DNA of 64,000 nt from Fredericiella sp963839515 (GTDB lineage Bacteria > Chloroflexota > Anaerolineae > Caldilineales > Caldilineaceae), in the NCBI GenBank assembly GCA_963839515.1, contig CAWIVN010000005.1:1-64000 (forward strand), in the 5' to 3' direction. A program made the position numbers and the translations under genes. Numbering within the stretch: the stretch's first letter is position 1; each line of letters begins with the position of its first letter. Positions 21,508 to 30,110 of the stretch are shown here, piece by piece. The notes below the pieces were generated by a model that ran no database searches, was not told the DNA's origin, and was given only the letters and a program-made list of their open reading frames with translations.

Positions 21508-21838
21508 GGCACCGGCCCAATCACCAATAAAACGCTTTTTGCCCCAATTGTAATACTGATTACCACACTTCTGCCGCGCACACCACTAGTGAACGGTATG
21601 CTGTTTAGATTGCACTTCAGGTACAAAATGCGCGAGCAGATGATGGCCGAACTAGGGCTGGAGGTAGCTGAGACGGCCTGAAGCGCTTTTTAGTGAGCCA
21701 ATATCATACACTGCACAATACCGGACAAAGGCTTGGTCATCGGCTGCGCACTTTGTGGACGTTTTGTGGACCGGCGTTCGGTATCCTCTCCGTTGTTTGC
21801 GACTGTGCACCTCACAGATGATAGGGAGGAAACTGGTT
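21508..21838. other. Divergent intergenic region (response regulator / GH13)
   Basis: About 330 nt, lower in GC than its surroundings, with no gene supported on either strand. It should contain divergent promoters. TACAAT-like sequence occurs on the minus strand near 21550, but no convincing -35 partner was identified. Confidence 0.35.
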
Positions 21839-23866
21839 ATGGCTCATCTCTTTGACCTCAAGAAGTCAGCGTTCGTCCTCTGGCGGTCCCACCGCACCAA
21901 TCCCGCGCCAAAGCTGGTCATCGGCCAGTTTCAGGCGGGCAACCCGCCAACATTGGCAAATCGCCAGGAACTCGCGCTTACGCAGCAAGGGGGCCATCCC
22001 GACATCTGGAGCATTGATGCCGCGCAATGCGGACTCAGCGATGGGCAAGTCTATCATTACTGGTTTGAAGTGTCTGACAGCAGCCCGACGCGTGACGGGA
22101 GCCGGATTTCCTGCACTGATCCCACGGCCTTTACCGTGGATCGGCGGCTGCTCGCGCCGCAGCTGCCCGCACCACACATCGTGGATGATCAAGATCCGGC
22201 AGCGGTAGTGAAATTTCAAAACGGTCACCTCGTGCCGTGTGATCCCGCCGGGGAGACATTCGAGCCGGCGCGCGCGATCGCGGCGGGCAGGGCGGCGCCG
22301 AACAACCGGATGGTTATTTACGAACTCCCTACCTCCTGGGCTCGAACGAACATTCAGAACGATCCTGAAATTGGCGTGGGCACATTCCGCGACGTGAGCG
22401 CGCTCGTAGGTGAAGACGCCGAAGGTGCCAACTTTGCCGGCGTCCTGGCCCTAAGGGCAGGCCGCAGCCACCTGGGAGAACTTGGGGTCAACGCCCTCGA
22501 ATTGCTCCCGCTCGCCGACAGTTTCGTGGACCGCGAATGGGGTTACGCGACCAGCAACTACTTTGCTCCGGATTACGACTTGGGCTTCCCGGAGGGCCAT
22601 TCCTCGCCCACGGCCAGTACCGACCTCGTCAATCTGGTCAACCTCTGCCATGAGCGCGACATTCGCTTTATCATCGATGTAGTGATGGCCTTTGGCACGC
22701 GTGCTCCCATGGAAAATGTAAACTTCCCCGACTTCCACATCAACGCACAAGCGGAGCCCAATGATCCCGACGCAAACCAGTCCGGCGGGCAAGGCCCACG
22801 GACGGATTTCGGTGGCAAGCTCTGGCGTTATGGACGATTTGTGCAGGGTTTCGATCCAGTCAGCGGGACGGTAGGATCCTTCTGCCCGGCCCGGCAATTC
22901 ATGAAGGCCTACCTCCTCCGTTGGATGGCTGATTTCGGCGTTGACGGCGTCCGTATGGACAGCGTAAACAATGTGGCGAACTGGGATTTTGTGCAAGAAT
23001 TCAAGGATTTGGCACGGCAAACCTGGGAACAGGCGGGTGGAGCAGCAGATCGATTTATCGTAGTGGGCGAGGAGCTGGCGGTGCCCTTGGATCTGGTGAA
23101 GCAGCACCGCCTCGATGGTCTGTGGAACGAGGAATTTAAGCGGATGTTGCGCGCGGCGATTCTGGGTCAGAGCAGCGACAAAGAGCCAAGCTTTGAGTGG
23201 ACGGTCCGCAAAGTGATCGATTGTCGAAATCTTGGCTTTCGCGATGGTGCTGAAGCTGTGAACTATGTGGGTTCTCACGACGTGGAGGGCTTTCGCAACG
23301 AGAGGATTTTCAATTTTCTGCAAAACAACGGCATCGCGTTGACCGAGGAGCGCATCAAGCTCGCGTTCGTCTGCCTGCTGACTGCCGTCGGCATCCCCAT
23401 GATTTTCGCAGGCGACGAGTTTGCCGATCAGCACGATCTCAGCGTAAGTCACCCGCCGAAACAGCGCGATGCGGTGAACTATGATCGGCTCAACGAGCCC
23501 TTCCGCCGGCGTATCTTCGACTACGTCGCCCGCCTGGTGAAATTCCGCACCAGCTACGACGCGCTGGCGGAGAACGACACCGAGTTCATCCACGTCGATT
23601 TTGACAATGCCAAACGCGTGCTCTGTTGGCGGCGCGGTCAGCCGGGGAGTGATCGGCAGGTGGTCGTGGTCGCGAATTTCTCGGACTTTATCACCGCCAA
23701 TGCGCTCAGCGGAACCGCAGAGTATCGCGTGGCCAACTGGCCGGCGACACCGCAGGGCAAGAAGTGGCGGGAGATTACGCAGGAACGCGACGTTCCTACG
23801 GAGTGGGTGGCACGCGAGCCCATCTTCCCTTGGGAGGCAAAGGTTTACGCGCTAGTCGACGCATGA
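21839..23866 (+). CDS. Glycoside hydrolase family 13 (alpha-amylase superfamily) protein
   Basis: Protein of 675 residues from ATG 21839, with GGGAGGA 8 nt upstream. An N-terminal E-set/CBM48-like domain (VIGQFQAGNPPTL; VYHYWFEVSDSSPTRDG) precedes the barrel. GH13 signatures: region II GVRMDSVNNVA (nucleophile Asp), region III FIVVGEELA (acid/base Glu) and region IV YVGSHDVEGF (Asp). Region I is atypical (FIIDVVMAFGTR without the usual NH). The beta-sandwich C-domain ends the protein. The overall plan resembles isoamylase, pullulanase or branching-type enzymes acting on alpha-glucans. No signal peptide, so it is probably cytoplasmic and involved in storage glucan turnover. Confidence 0.85.
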   Translation: MAHLFDLKKSAFVLWRSHRTNPAPKLVIGQFQAGNPPTLANRQELALTQQGGHPDIWSIDAAQCGLSDGQVYHYWFEVSDSSPTRDGSRISCTDPTAFTVDRRLLAPQLPAPHIVDDQDPAAVVKFQNGHLVPCDPAGETFEPARAIAAGRAAPNNRMVIYELPTSWARTNIQNDPEIGVGTFRDVSALVGEDAEGANFAGVLALRAGRSHLGELGVNALELLPLADSFVDREWGYATSNYFAPDYDLGFPEGHSSPTASTDLVNLVNLCHERDIRFIIDVVMAFGTRAPMENVNFPDFHINAQAEPNDPDANQSGGQGPRTDFGGKLWRYGRFVQGFDPVSGTVGSFCPARQFMKAYLLRWMADFGVDGVRMDSVNNVANWDFVQEFKDLARQTWEQAGGAADRFIVVGEELAVPLDLVKQHRLDGLWNEEFKRMLRAAILGQSSDKEPSFEWTVRKVIDCRNLGFRDGAEAVNYVGSHDVEGFRNERIFNFLQNNGIALTEERIKLAFVCLLTAVGIPMIFAGDEFADQHDLSVSHPPKQRDAVNYDRLNEPFRRRIFDYVARLVKFRTSYDALAENDTEFIHVDFDNAKRVLCWRRGQPGSDRQVVVVANFSDFITANALSGTAEYRVANWPATPQGKKWREITQERDVPTEWVAREPIFPWEAKVYALVDA

Positions 23867-23889
23867 GTGTGCATCCATACGCCGACATA

Positions 23890-24447
23890 TCAAGGGGGCT
23901 CGTATCCTCCGGCATCCCAAGGGAGACCCTCCCCCGGACGAGATTTGGGTTGGCGACCTGCTACCCAAGCTTCGGCGAACAATCGTTCGGTGGGGTTCAG
24001 GCGCTGCAGTACTGAGTCAGGGACGACCGCCTCAAAGACGCCAACGACACCCGGCAGATCGCGAACGGCCTCCAATTGGCTGCTCTCTCCCACAATGATG
24101 GCGAGACGCGGCGGCAGGCGTTGTGTCAATCTGACGAGTTCGCCGGCCTGCGAGAGTACCTGATCGGGATTAGGACTGTCGACTATGAGCAGTGCCTCCT
24201 GAATGGAAGGTGTGTCTGGCATTTGAGTTCCCATAGCTTCAGGATAGGAAGGTGCCGCCACCAGGGGTGTGGCGACGGCCGAGTGAACCGCAGGCGGCAC
24301 TGCCCCTTGGTTTGCGGCCGAGCACCCTGCTAGAGCAAACATCATCACCAATACAATCTTCAGCCTGTGTGCGGCTAAGGCTGAAGCGCTGCCTTGGCAG
24401 GGTGTACGGCCGCCGCCGTATCTATAGGGAAATGCCGCCTGCTGCAT
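23890..24447 (-). CDS. Putative lipoprotein of unknown function
   Basis: Reading frame of 185 residues. The real start is uncertain: a lipobox-like segment LVMMFALAGCSAA (Cys about residue 42) suggests that translation begins closer to LKIVLVMM, or that the first 30 residues are untranslated. After the Cys comes a Pro/Ala/Thr-rich spacer, then SIQEALLIVDSPNPDQVLSQAGELVRLTQRLPPRLAIIVGE and a C-terminus rich in Pro and Gly (GEGLPWDAGGYEPP). No family recognised. Located 12 nt after the metalloprotease on the same strand, so probably co-transcribed. Convergent with the GH13 gene. Confidence 0.5.
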   Translation of the reverse strand: MQQAAFPYRYGGGRTPCQGSASALAAHRLKIVLVMMFALAGCSAANQGAVPPAVHSAVATPLVAAPSYPEAMGTQMPDTPSIQEALLIVDSPNPDQVLSQAGELVRLTQRLPPRLAIIVGESSQLEAVRDLPGVVGVFEAVVPDSVLQRLNPTERLFAEAWVAGRQPKSRPGEGLPWDAGGYEPP

Positions 24448-24459
24448 CCGTCTACACTT

Positions 24460-26334
24460 CTACCAGTTCGGCACCAGCCAGCGCTGGTTGTTGCCGCCGT
24501 GCCATGGCCACTGGATGATCAGTGCCCCGCTGTCGGTCGAACCGCCGGTGACGTCGAGCACCTTGCCGCTGTGCTTGGCGACCACGCGCACGTAGCCGTC
24601 GCCCAGTGGCTCGATAAGGAACCGTTGATTGTCTCCGCCGTGCCAGGGCCACTGTTGAATCACCGCGCCGTCGTCGGTTGACCCACCGGTGACGTCGAGC
24701 ACCTTGCCGCTGTGTTGGACCACAAGCCGGTAGCTGCCATCGCCAAGCGCCTCCGGCCGAAGGATCTGGTTGCCGCCCCCATGATAGTCCCACTGTTGGA
24801 GCTTGGCGCCGTCGTCAGTCGAAGCGCCAACGATATCGAGCACCTTGCCGCTGTGCTTAGATTCGATTGGCGCAATCGCCAGCCAGCGCTGGTTGTTGCC
24901 GCCGTGCCATGGCCACTGGATGATCAGCGCCCCGTTGTCCGCTGAACCGCCGGTGACGTCGAGCACCTTGCCGCTGTGCTTGGCGACCACGCGCACGAAA
25001 CCGTCGCCCAGTGGCTCGATGAAGAACCGTTGGTTGTCTCCGCCATGCCAGGGCCACTGGATGATCTGCGCACCGTCATCGGCCGAACCGCCAGAGACGT
25101 CGAGGACCTTGCCGCTGTGTTGGACCACAAGCCGGTAGCTGCCGTCGTCCAGTCTGTCTGGCCGGATGATTTGGTTTTCACCTCCCCAATATTCCCACTG
25201 TTGGAGTTTGGCGCCGTCATCGAGCGAGATACCGGCGATGTCGAGCGCCCTGTTGCTGTGCTTGGAAATGAAGCGTGGCCCTACCCAGCCGAGGTGCGCC
25301 GGAGTCACCGGGCATATGGCCCAGTCATTCTGTTTCATGAGACAGGCAATTCCGCCCCCTGGCGCACAGTTGGCACAATTCGTGTTCGGCTTGCCCCAAC
25401 GGCCCCAATTTCCACCACAGTTACAGCCGCTAGACGCATATTCGTCAGGGCACCCGAAGATGTGGCCCGATTCGTGGGCGAACACTCGGTCGATGTTGTC
25501 GGGTCCCCAACCGTCGTTGTCATAATGCATGACAAGCCGCGGCCCACCGATTGAGGCATAGGCGAAGTGGCCTACTGGATACTTGGTGAAGAAGGCGCAA
25601 TAGGTCCAGCGGGTTTGGAACCCCTGGCGGATGTCCTGAACATACTGTCCAACTGCAGACCACGAAGCAGAATAACCAAGCGCCGCCATTGCAGGGTCTC
25701 GCCACAAGCCTTCCAGATCGGCGGCGCCGGGATTAGCTGGTGTGGCCAATGTCACGTGGTGAATATCGTAAACAAAGGTGAGACCCGCCTTAGGATCGGT
25801 AGCAGCATAGTAACTGAGCCCGTTCTGCACTTCCGCTACAACTTTTGTGCGTTCTGCCGCGCTCAACGTGAGCGCAGCCGTCGGACCACTGACCATGATA
25901 ATTCCGACGGCGATAGTGCCTTCAAGATAAGCGCTCGTTGGCCCCGCAGGTGCCTCGGCCAACGCGGCGGCGCCTTCACCGGGCGTGGCTACGGCGGTGC
26001 AGCCGCCTTCCGGGATGTTCCACGGCTCGCCTTGGCGCGGCCGGTTGGCCTTTATCTGTTGGTATTCCGACGATACACGCAGTTGGAAGGCGCTTACGCC
26101 AAGGGCTTCGGTCTCGGTTAGCTGCTCCTGAGCTGCCTCGGCAGCGGCTGCCCCTGCTGCCAGGGGTGCCGCAGCCTGTTCGCCGATGCCAAACTCAGCT
26201 ATCCGCACGCGGTCGCCATAGACGTGCAGTATGCGTCCTCCCGCCTCGGCTTCAGCCAGTGGCGCAAGTACGGCTCCCGCCGGGGTGGGGGTAACAATGA
26301 TCAACTGTTCATTGAGAGGGATGTCGCCAGCCAT
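24460..26334 (-). CDS. Zinc metalloprotease with six trefoil-lectin (ricin-type) repeats
   Basis: Protein of 624 residues; GGAGAC precedes the ATG. Residues 1-200 are Ala/Glu-rich, with no obvious signal peptide. A zincin domain follows with metal-binding motif FAHESGHIFGCPDEY (HExxH plus downstream Asp/Glu) near residue 290 and a cysteine-rich loop (SSGCNCGG; NCANCAPGGGIACLM). From residue about 355 there are six repeats of about 43 residues with core HSGKVLDVTGGS...IQWPWHGGDNQR, forming two ricin-type beta-trefoils, each carrying QxW-like motifs for sugar binding. It likely degrades glycosylated substrates or is targeted to polysaccharide. The missing signal peptide suggests a non-classical route or a mis-set N-terminus. 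Confidence 0.82.
   Translation of the reverse strand: MAGDIPLNEQLIIVTPTPAGAVLAPLAEAEAGGRILHVYGDRVRIAEFGIGEQAAAPLAAGAAAAEAAQEQLTETEALGVSAFQLRVSSEYQQIKANRPRQGEPWNIPEGGCTAVATPGEGAAALAEAPAGPTSAYLEGTIAVGIIMVSGPTAALTLSAAERTKVVAEVQNGLSYYAATDPKAGLTFVYDIHHVTLATPANPGAADLEGLWRDPAMAALGYSASWSAVGQYVQDIRQGFQTRWTYCAFFTKYPVGHFAYASIGGPRLVMHYDNDGWGPDNIDRVFAHESGHIFGCPDEYASSGCNCGGNWGRWGKPNTNCANCAPGGGIACLMKQNDWAICPVTPAHLGWVGPRFISKHSNRALDIAGISLDDGAKLQQWEYWGGENQIIRPDRLDDGSYRLVVQHSGKVLDVSGGSADDGAQIIQWPWHGGDNQRFFIEPLGDGFVRVVAKHSGKVLDVTGGSADNGALIIQWPWHGGNNQRWLAIAPIESKHSGKVLDIVGASTDDGAKLQQWDYHGGGNQILRPEALGDGSYRLVVQHSGKVLDVTGGSTDDGAVIQQWPWHGGDNQRFLIEPLGDGYVRVVAKHSGKVLDVTGGSTDSGALIIQWPWHGGNNQRWLVPNW
24480..25265 (-). repeat. 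Internal tandem duplication encoding two beta-trefoil domains
   Basis: The segments 24480-24870 and 24890-25265 encode equivalent sets of three repeats and remain very similar at DNA level. For example, the block around GCTGGTTGTTGCCGCCGTGC recurs about 410 nt apart. A recent duplication of one trefoil domain is the simplest reading. Confidence 0.7.
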
Positions 26335-26667
26335 GTTTGTCTCCGTTGATAGTCGCTAACCTTTGACCACACAATTCCCTACAAGTTCCCTTGCAGGGAT
26401 GGGCCTGCACAAGCACGCGTGCTGTCTGTCAGGCCTTAGAGGACTGCAGAACCAAAACGTCTGACCACTATCTTGTGCCAAAATGGTGTGCTGCAACAGC
26501 GCCTGCTGGACGCGTGGCCGGGAGACAAGGCGTTTACAGGCTGTATAAAGTTGAGTTTTTGCGGGAAGTGATCGCTCTTACGCTTCGGCGGGCAGCGAAG
26601 AAAGCCAAACCGCATTATACTCCAGCCCCCTCAAAATGTAAATAGGCAATTTTTGCTTTGAGGGGGT
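26335..26667. other. Divergent intergenic region (metalloprotease / sulfatase remnant)
   Basis: About 333 nt without a supported gene. It carries divergent promoters by position and, at its right end, an inverted repeat that overlaps the ribosome site of the sulfatase remnant (separate entry). Confidence 0.35.
26626..26666 (+). promoter_or_regulatory. Hairpin covering the ribosome-binding site of the sulfatase remnant
   Basis: CCCCCTCAAA (26626-26635) and TTTGAGGGGG (26657-26666) form a 10-bp perfect stem with a 21-nt loop. The right arm contains GAGGGGG, the Shine-Dalgarno sequence of ATG 26668. In RNA the stem would hide the ribosome site. Confidence 0.5.
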
Positions 26668-27685
26668 ATGAATCAGACTTTGCCACAGCCATCGCCAGCG
26701 GATGGTATGCCGCCGCACGCCCAGGAGGGCCTCGACCGCCGCGAGTTTCTCAAGACCGTCGGTGCAGCCGTCCTGGCGGCACGGCCTCGGTCGACCAGCC
26801 CCAGCTGCCGCTCGACATCCAAAACATGGCCAGGCTGCTCAAGTCCGCCGGCTATGCCGTCCAGTACCGCGGCAAGTGGCACATGAGCAAGGGCGCCGAC
26901 GGCAACGACCCTACCTCCGCCGACCTGGCCGCCTATGGCTTTGACGGTGGCTTCCGCCCGACGCGGGCGAGGACGCCAATCCAGCACACTTTGGCGGCGG
27001 CTGCCCCGACAACGACCAAAAATACATCGAGCAGGCGATTCAGTTCCTCGGCTCCAGCGCCGCCGACGGCCCCACCCCTTGGGCGCTGGTCGTATCGCTG
27101 GTCAACCCGCACGACGTCCTCTCCTATGCGCAGAGCTGGGACCAGCAGGATCCCAACGACCCGGCTTGCTATAACTACAAGGACCAGGCGCCCGGCTGCT
27201 TCGAACAGGGGATCGGGCTGCCTCCTACCTATGGCGAGGACCTGCGCCGCAATTTCAAGCCCACGGCGCACGCCCAGACCCTCGAGTTTTTGGCCGCCGG
27301 CCTGGGTCCGCTCCTGCCCGTGCGCAAGGATCCCGAGCACTATGTCAACTTCTATGCCTATTTGCAGAAGTTCACCGACGTCCAGATCGGCACGCTGCTT
27401 GACGCGCTCGACGGCACGCCGGGCCTGGTCGACAAGACGGTGATCTTCCGCTTCTCCGACCACGGCGATCTCGGCCTCTCGCATGGCGGCCTGCGCCAGA
27501 AGATGTTCAACGTCTACGAGGAGATGTGCAACGTACCCCTGGTGGTCAGCAACCCCGTGCTTTTCCCCCAGCCCGTGCAGACCGACGCCCTGGCCTCGCT
27601 CAAGGCGCGCATGGCCGCCGCCAACCTCTCTCCCATCCCGCCCCTAATTTTCATGCCGTCCGTCGCCAAGGCCGCCCAGACCTAG
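26668..27685 (+). pseudogene. Sulfatase-family (arylsulfatase) remnant
   Basis: Begins with a twin-arginine type leader (LDRREFLKTVGAAVLAA) at residue 22. The frame then slips near 26790 and again near 26975. Sulfatase segments are recognisable across the three frames: DIQNMARLLKSAGYAVQYRGKWHMSKG, WALVVSLVNPHDVLSYAQSW, VIFRFSDHGDLGLSHGGLRQK and VYEEMCNVPLVVSNP. The N-terminal half, with the first metal Asp pair and the C/S-x-P-x-R formylglycine site, is missing between the leader and LDIQNM, and the C-domain is shortened to a tail ending IFMPSVAK. So it carries internal deletions besides indels and cannot encode an active sulfatase. Confidence 0.75.
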
Positions 27686-27767
27686 CGCCCCTACAGTCAT
27701 TACGCGCGCATCACCGGACCTTGTTCGTGCACGTGATCTCACGCTGCATGTCTGGCGATGAACGGCA

Positions 27768-28724
27768 TCAGCTCCTCCAGGCCGGCAAGAACCAGTCCAG
27801 GCCATCGCCACAAAAGCCTGCACCGGAATCTACATAGGATCCGTCGACTGACCTGTAGTCCCACGTGTAATAGTGGCGAAACAGCTGGAACTCCGCTACC
27901 CCAAACACATCGAATTGCAGGGCAGCACTTGTTATCGGAACGGTCGGTGTAATGTCCGGCCCAAAATTCGAGCCGCCGGTTCCGATCACAAATTCCCTGA
28001 ATCCTTTTGGATCCGCTTGTCCCAAGTCATTCATAGGCACATAGCGCTGGTAGTTGTGGTCGTGCCCGCCGATCAAGATATCGGCGCCGTATTCATATAG
28101 GGCCTTTGCCAGGGCAGCGTAGCGCGGCGTATCCCCGTTCTGGCCGCTGCTGAACGGCAGTTGGTGCATGGCGGCGATGACGCACTTATGGGGATTGGCA
28201 GCAAGCACATCACGCAGCCACACCTCTTGTGGATTTCCCGCGTCGCAGCCGCCCACTTGGGCGCAGTTGGAGTTCAAAGCGATAAACAGCCAGTCGTTGG
28301 GTAGGTTCTTGCTGTAGTACAGTTTGTCTGGGTCGCCGGCGCGCGCGCCAAAGTACGCTGCATACCCGGCAGCCTCCGGTGTCAGATATTCATGGTTGCC
28401 CACCACCGGCAAGGTCCAGGTGAGGTACTTTCCCCAGGTAGGTTGGTAGCAATCCTCGAAATTCTCTGGCGTTCCAGATTCGTAGGCCGTGTCACCCAGT
28501 GCTGTCACGCTGATTCCCACGCTGGAATTCCGTCTGGAGTCCATAATCGTCTGGATTTGATCGGCGGTTTGGGTATCGCCCTCCGACTCGCAGTCTGCAA
28601 TGTCGCCGGCTGCGACCAGGATAAACGGCAGTTGGCTCTGCGCCGTGGCTGTAGTTTGCATGAGGAGCAGAAATAGGGAGAGACCTAGCAGCGTGCTGCT
28701 GCTTAACTTCGCTAGTTTTATCAT
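27768..28724 (-). CDS. Secreted metallophosphoesterase, paralogue of 15738-16721
   Basis: About 318 residues from ATG 28724 (MIKLAKLSSS); an in-frame GTG at 28754 lacks a ribosome site. Signal peptide ends in TTATAQ. All metal-site motifs are kept: AGDIADC, LGDTAYESG (Asn to Thr in the GDN motif), VVGNHEY, IAAMHQLPF, GGHDHNYQR. It is highly similar over its full length to the protein at 15738-16721. At the C-terminus the annotated frame stops at 27768, but a one-base shift would continue to a stop at 27739 and end ELMPFIARHAA, resembling the MPFVGK tail of the paralogue; a small indel is likely. It is convergent with the sulfatase remnant. Confidence 0.85.
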   Translation of the reverse strand: MIKLAKLSSSTLLGLSLFLLLMQTTATAQSQLPFILVAAGDIADCESEGDTQTADQIQTIMDSRRNSSVGISVTALGDTAYESGTPENFEDCYQPTWGKYLTWTLPVVGNHEYLTPEAAGYAAYFGARAGDPDKLYYSKNLPNDWLFIALNSNCAQVGGCDAGNPQEVWLRDVLAANPHKCVIAAMHQLPFSSGQNGDTPRYAALAKALYEYGADILIGGHDHNYQRYVPMNDLGQADPKGFREFVIGTGGSNFGPDITPTVPITSAALQFDVFGVAEFQLFRHYYTWDYRSVDGSYVDSGAGFCGDGLDWFLPAWRS

Positions 28725-28990
28725 TTTCGTTACCAATTCAGCGTGTGGCCGCACGCCACACCAGTTTGGCGAGGGGCTCCTTTGTTGAATGTAGGTCGTC
28801 AGAGTTCACTGCGAAGCAGGATAAAGGAAGCCGTACGCAATCGGAATCTATCTGGAAACGGGCGCCATCCCTACCAAAGGACACATGTTACGGACTCAAA
28901 AGGGCAGATGAAGATTTCATAATGTATGATAACGGGCATTTACCCCGTACCGGTTCCCACTCCAATCCCAGTCACTACTATCCCCACACG

Positions 28991-29096
28991 CCCCATCCGG
29001 AGCGCGCCCATCCGGAGCGCGCCCATCCGGAGCGCGCCCATCCGGCAGCGCGCCCATCCGGAGCGCGCCCATCCGGAGCGCGCCCATTCGGAGCGC
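28991..29096. repeat. 15-bp tandem repeat array, about seven copies
   Basis: Unit CCATCCGGAGCGCGC repeated about seven times, one copy with an extra base (near 29046) and the last with a T for C. The last unit runs directly into the 26-bp palindrome at 29090. The array would encode repeating HPERA if translated, but there is no ribosome site. Confidence 0.8.
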
Positions 29097-29115
29097 AGGC
29101 GTCCTCGCCTGCTCC
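29090..29115. repeat. 26-bp palindromic repeat, copy 1
   Basis: GGAGCGCAGGCG, a 5-nt loop, then GCCTGCTCC. Other copies are at 43925-43950 and 50479-50504, differing only at the loop base. Confidence 0.7.
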
Positions 29116-29148
29116 CCCCGCCCGCACCCCGCCCGTCAAGGCGGTGAA

Positions 29149-30102
29149 TCAGCCCTTCCCAGCCTCAACCGCCAGCAGCCCCGCTCGCGTCTGCTCCACC
29201 AGATCCTGCAGCGCATACTTAGCCACTACCACGTAATACTCCGAGGCCGACGACTTGACAGTGTAGCCACCCGCCGTCTCGTCCAAAGCGCCGATATCCA
29301 GCGTGATGGTCTTGCCCCCATCCCCGGTGCCCGCCAGCTCCAGGGTGGCTGTGGCCTGCGGCGTGTCCAGCCCATACTCTGGCTTTCTCTGCCTGCCCAA
29401 CGGCCGCACCATCTCCAGCCCGGCCAGCTGGCTGACCAGCGCCGCTGCTTTCTCCTGGTCCACACTTTCGCCGTCTGCCTGGTCGTCCAGCCGCCACGCG
29501 CCGTCCGCTCCTTTGACGAGCGTAAAACGGCCGCTTGCGTTAAAGATCTCGACCTGGGACACGTCGCGGAGGTTGGCGCTGATGTAGCGGGTGTCGATCC
29601 AGCTGCGCAGGTCGCTGCTCGCCTCGCCGGCGAGCACGCCCGTGGTCAAGTAGACCGCATCCTGCCCGTCCAGCCGCACGTGCGTGGCATTGGCGTTGGG
29701 TGACGTACCAAGATAGAGGATGAGGGGGTCGACGTTAGCGCGGTGGAGCTCGATGCGGCGCGCAAAGTTGTCGGCATGAACCTTGAGCCGCGCCTGGCTG
29801 GCGGGCGTATTGGCCACCAGGCGGCTGTTGTCGATGGCAAGCACGTCGGAGATCAGTTTTGTCACCCCCGCCGCGTGCACCGGATAGCCGTCCGCCTCTG
29901 GCGCCGACCAGAGATCCCCCTCCTTGGCCAGCTGCACTGCCCCGCTCCCGTCGCTGATGCGTACGCCGGTTACGTCGCCCGGCGCCACGTTGGCAATCAG
30001 CGGCTGCGCCCCCGCGTGCCCCGCCGCCGGCCGCAGCAGCCACGCCGCTAACCCCAGCTGCAGCAGCAAAATACCCGCCAAAATGGCGTTTGTTCGGCTC
30101 AT
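29149..30102 (-). CDS. DUF4340-domain membrane-anchored protein
   Basis: About 317 residues from ATG 30102, preceded by TGAGGACC; an in-frame GTG lies 12 nt upstream. An N-terminal helix (NAILAGILLLQLGLAAWLL) anchors an extracytoplasmic domain with two DUF4340-type repeats (VRISDGSGAVQLAKEGDLWSAPEADGYPV; IFNASGRFTLVKGADGAWRLDDQADGESVD). In many bacteria this family follows GldF/GldG-type ABC exporters, as here, where it directly follows the GldF-GldG fusion with overlapping ends. Function is not established; its position suggests an extracytoplasmic partner of the exporter. Confidence 0.8.
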   Translation of the reverse strand: MSRTNAILAGILLLQLGLAAWLLRPAAGHAGAQPLIANVAPGDVTGVRISDGSGAVQLAKEGDLWSAPEADGYPVHAAGVTKLISDVLAIDNSRLVANTPASQARLKVHADNFARRIELHRANVDPLILYLGTSPNANATHVRLDGQDAVYLTTGVLAGEASSDLRSWIDTRYISANLRDVSQVEIFNASGRFTLVKGADGAWRLDDQADGESVDQEKAAALVSQLAGLEMVRPLGRQRKPEYGLDTPQATATLELAGTGDGGKTITLDIGALDETAGGYTVKSSASEYYVVVAKYALQDLVEQTRAGLLAVEAGKG

Positions 30103-30110
30103 AGCGGTCC

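Larger units (their letters stand above)
28725..29148. other. Intergenic region with tandem repeats
   Basis: About 420 nt between the phosphoesterase start and the end of the ABC operon. No gene supported. It contains a 15-bp tandem array and a 26-bp palindrome described separately. Confidence 0.4.

Noticed and set aside
22451..23593. 380-codon minus-strand frame opposite the GH13 gene
   Set aside because: Antisense shadow; GH13 catalytic motifs are on the plus strand.
28991..29096. Possible CRISPR array
   Set aside because: The 15-bp units are contiguous, without unique spacers, and no cas genes are near.
28745..29236. Reading frame with repeated HPERA residues
   Set aside because: Product of a 15-bp tandem DNA repeat; no ribosome site, frame interrupted by the palindrome.
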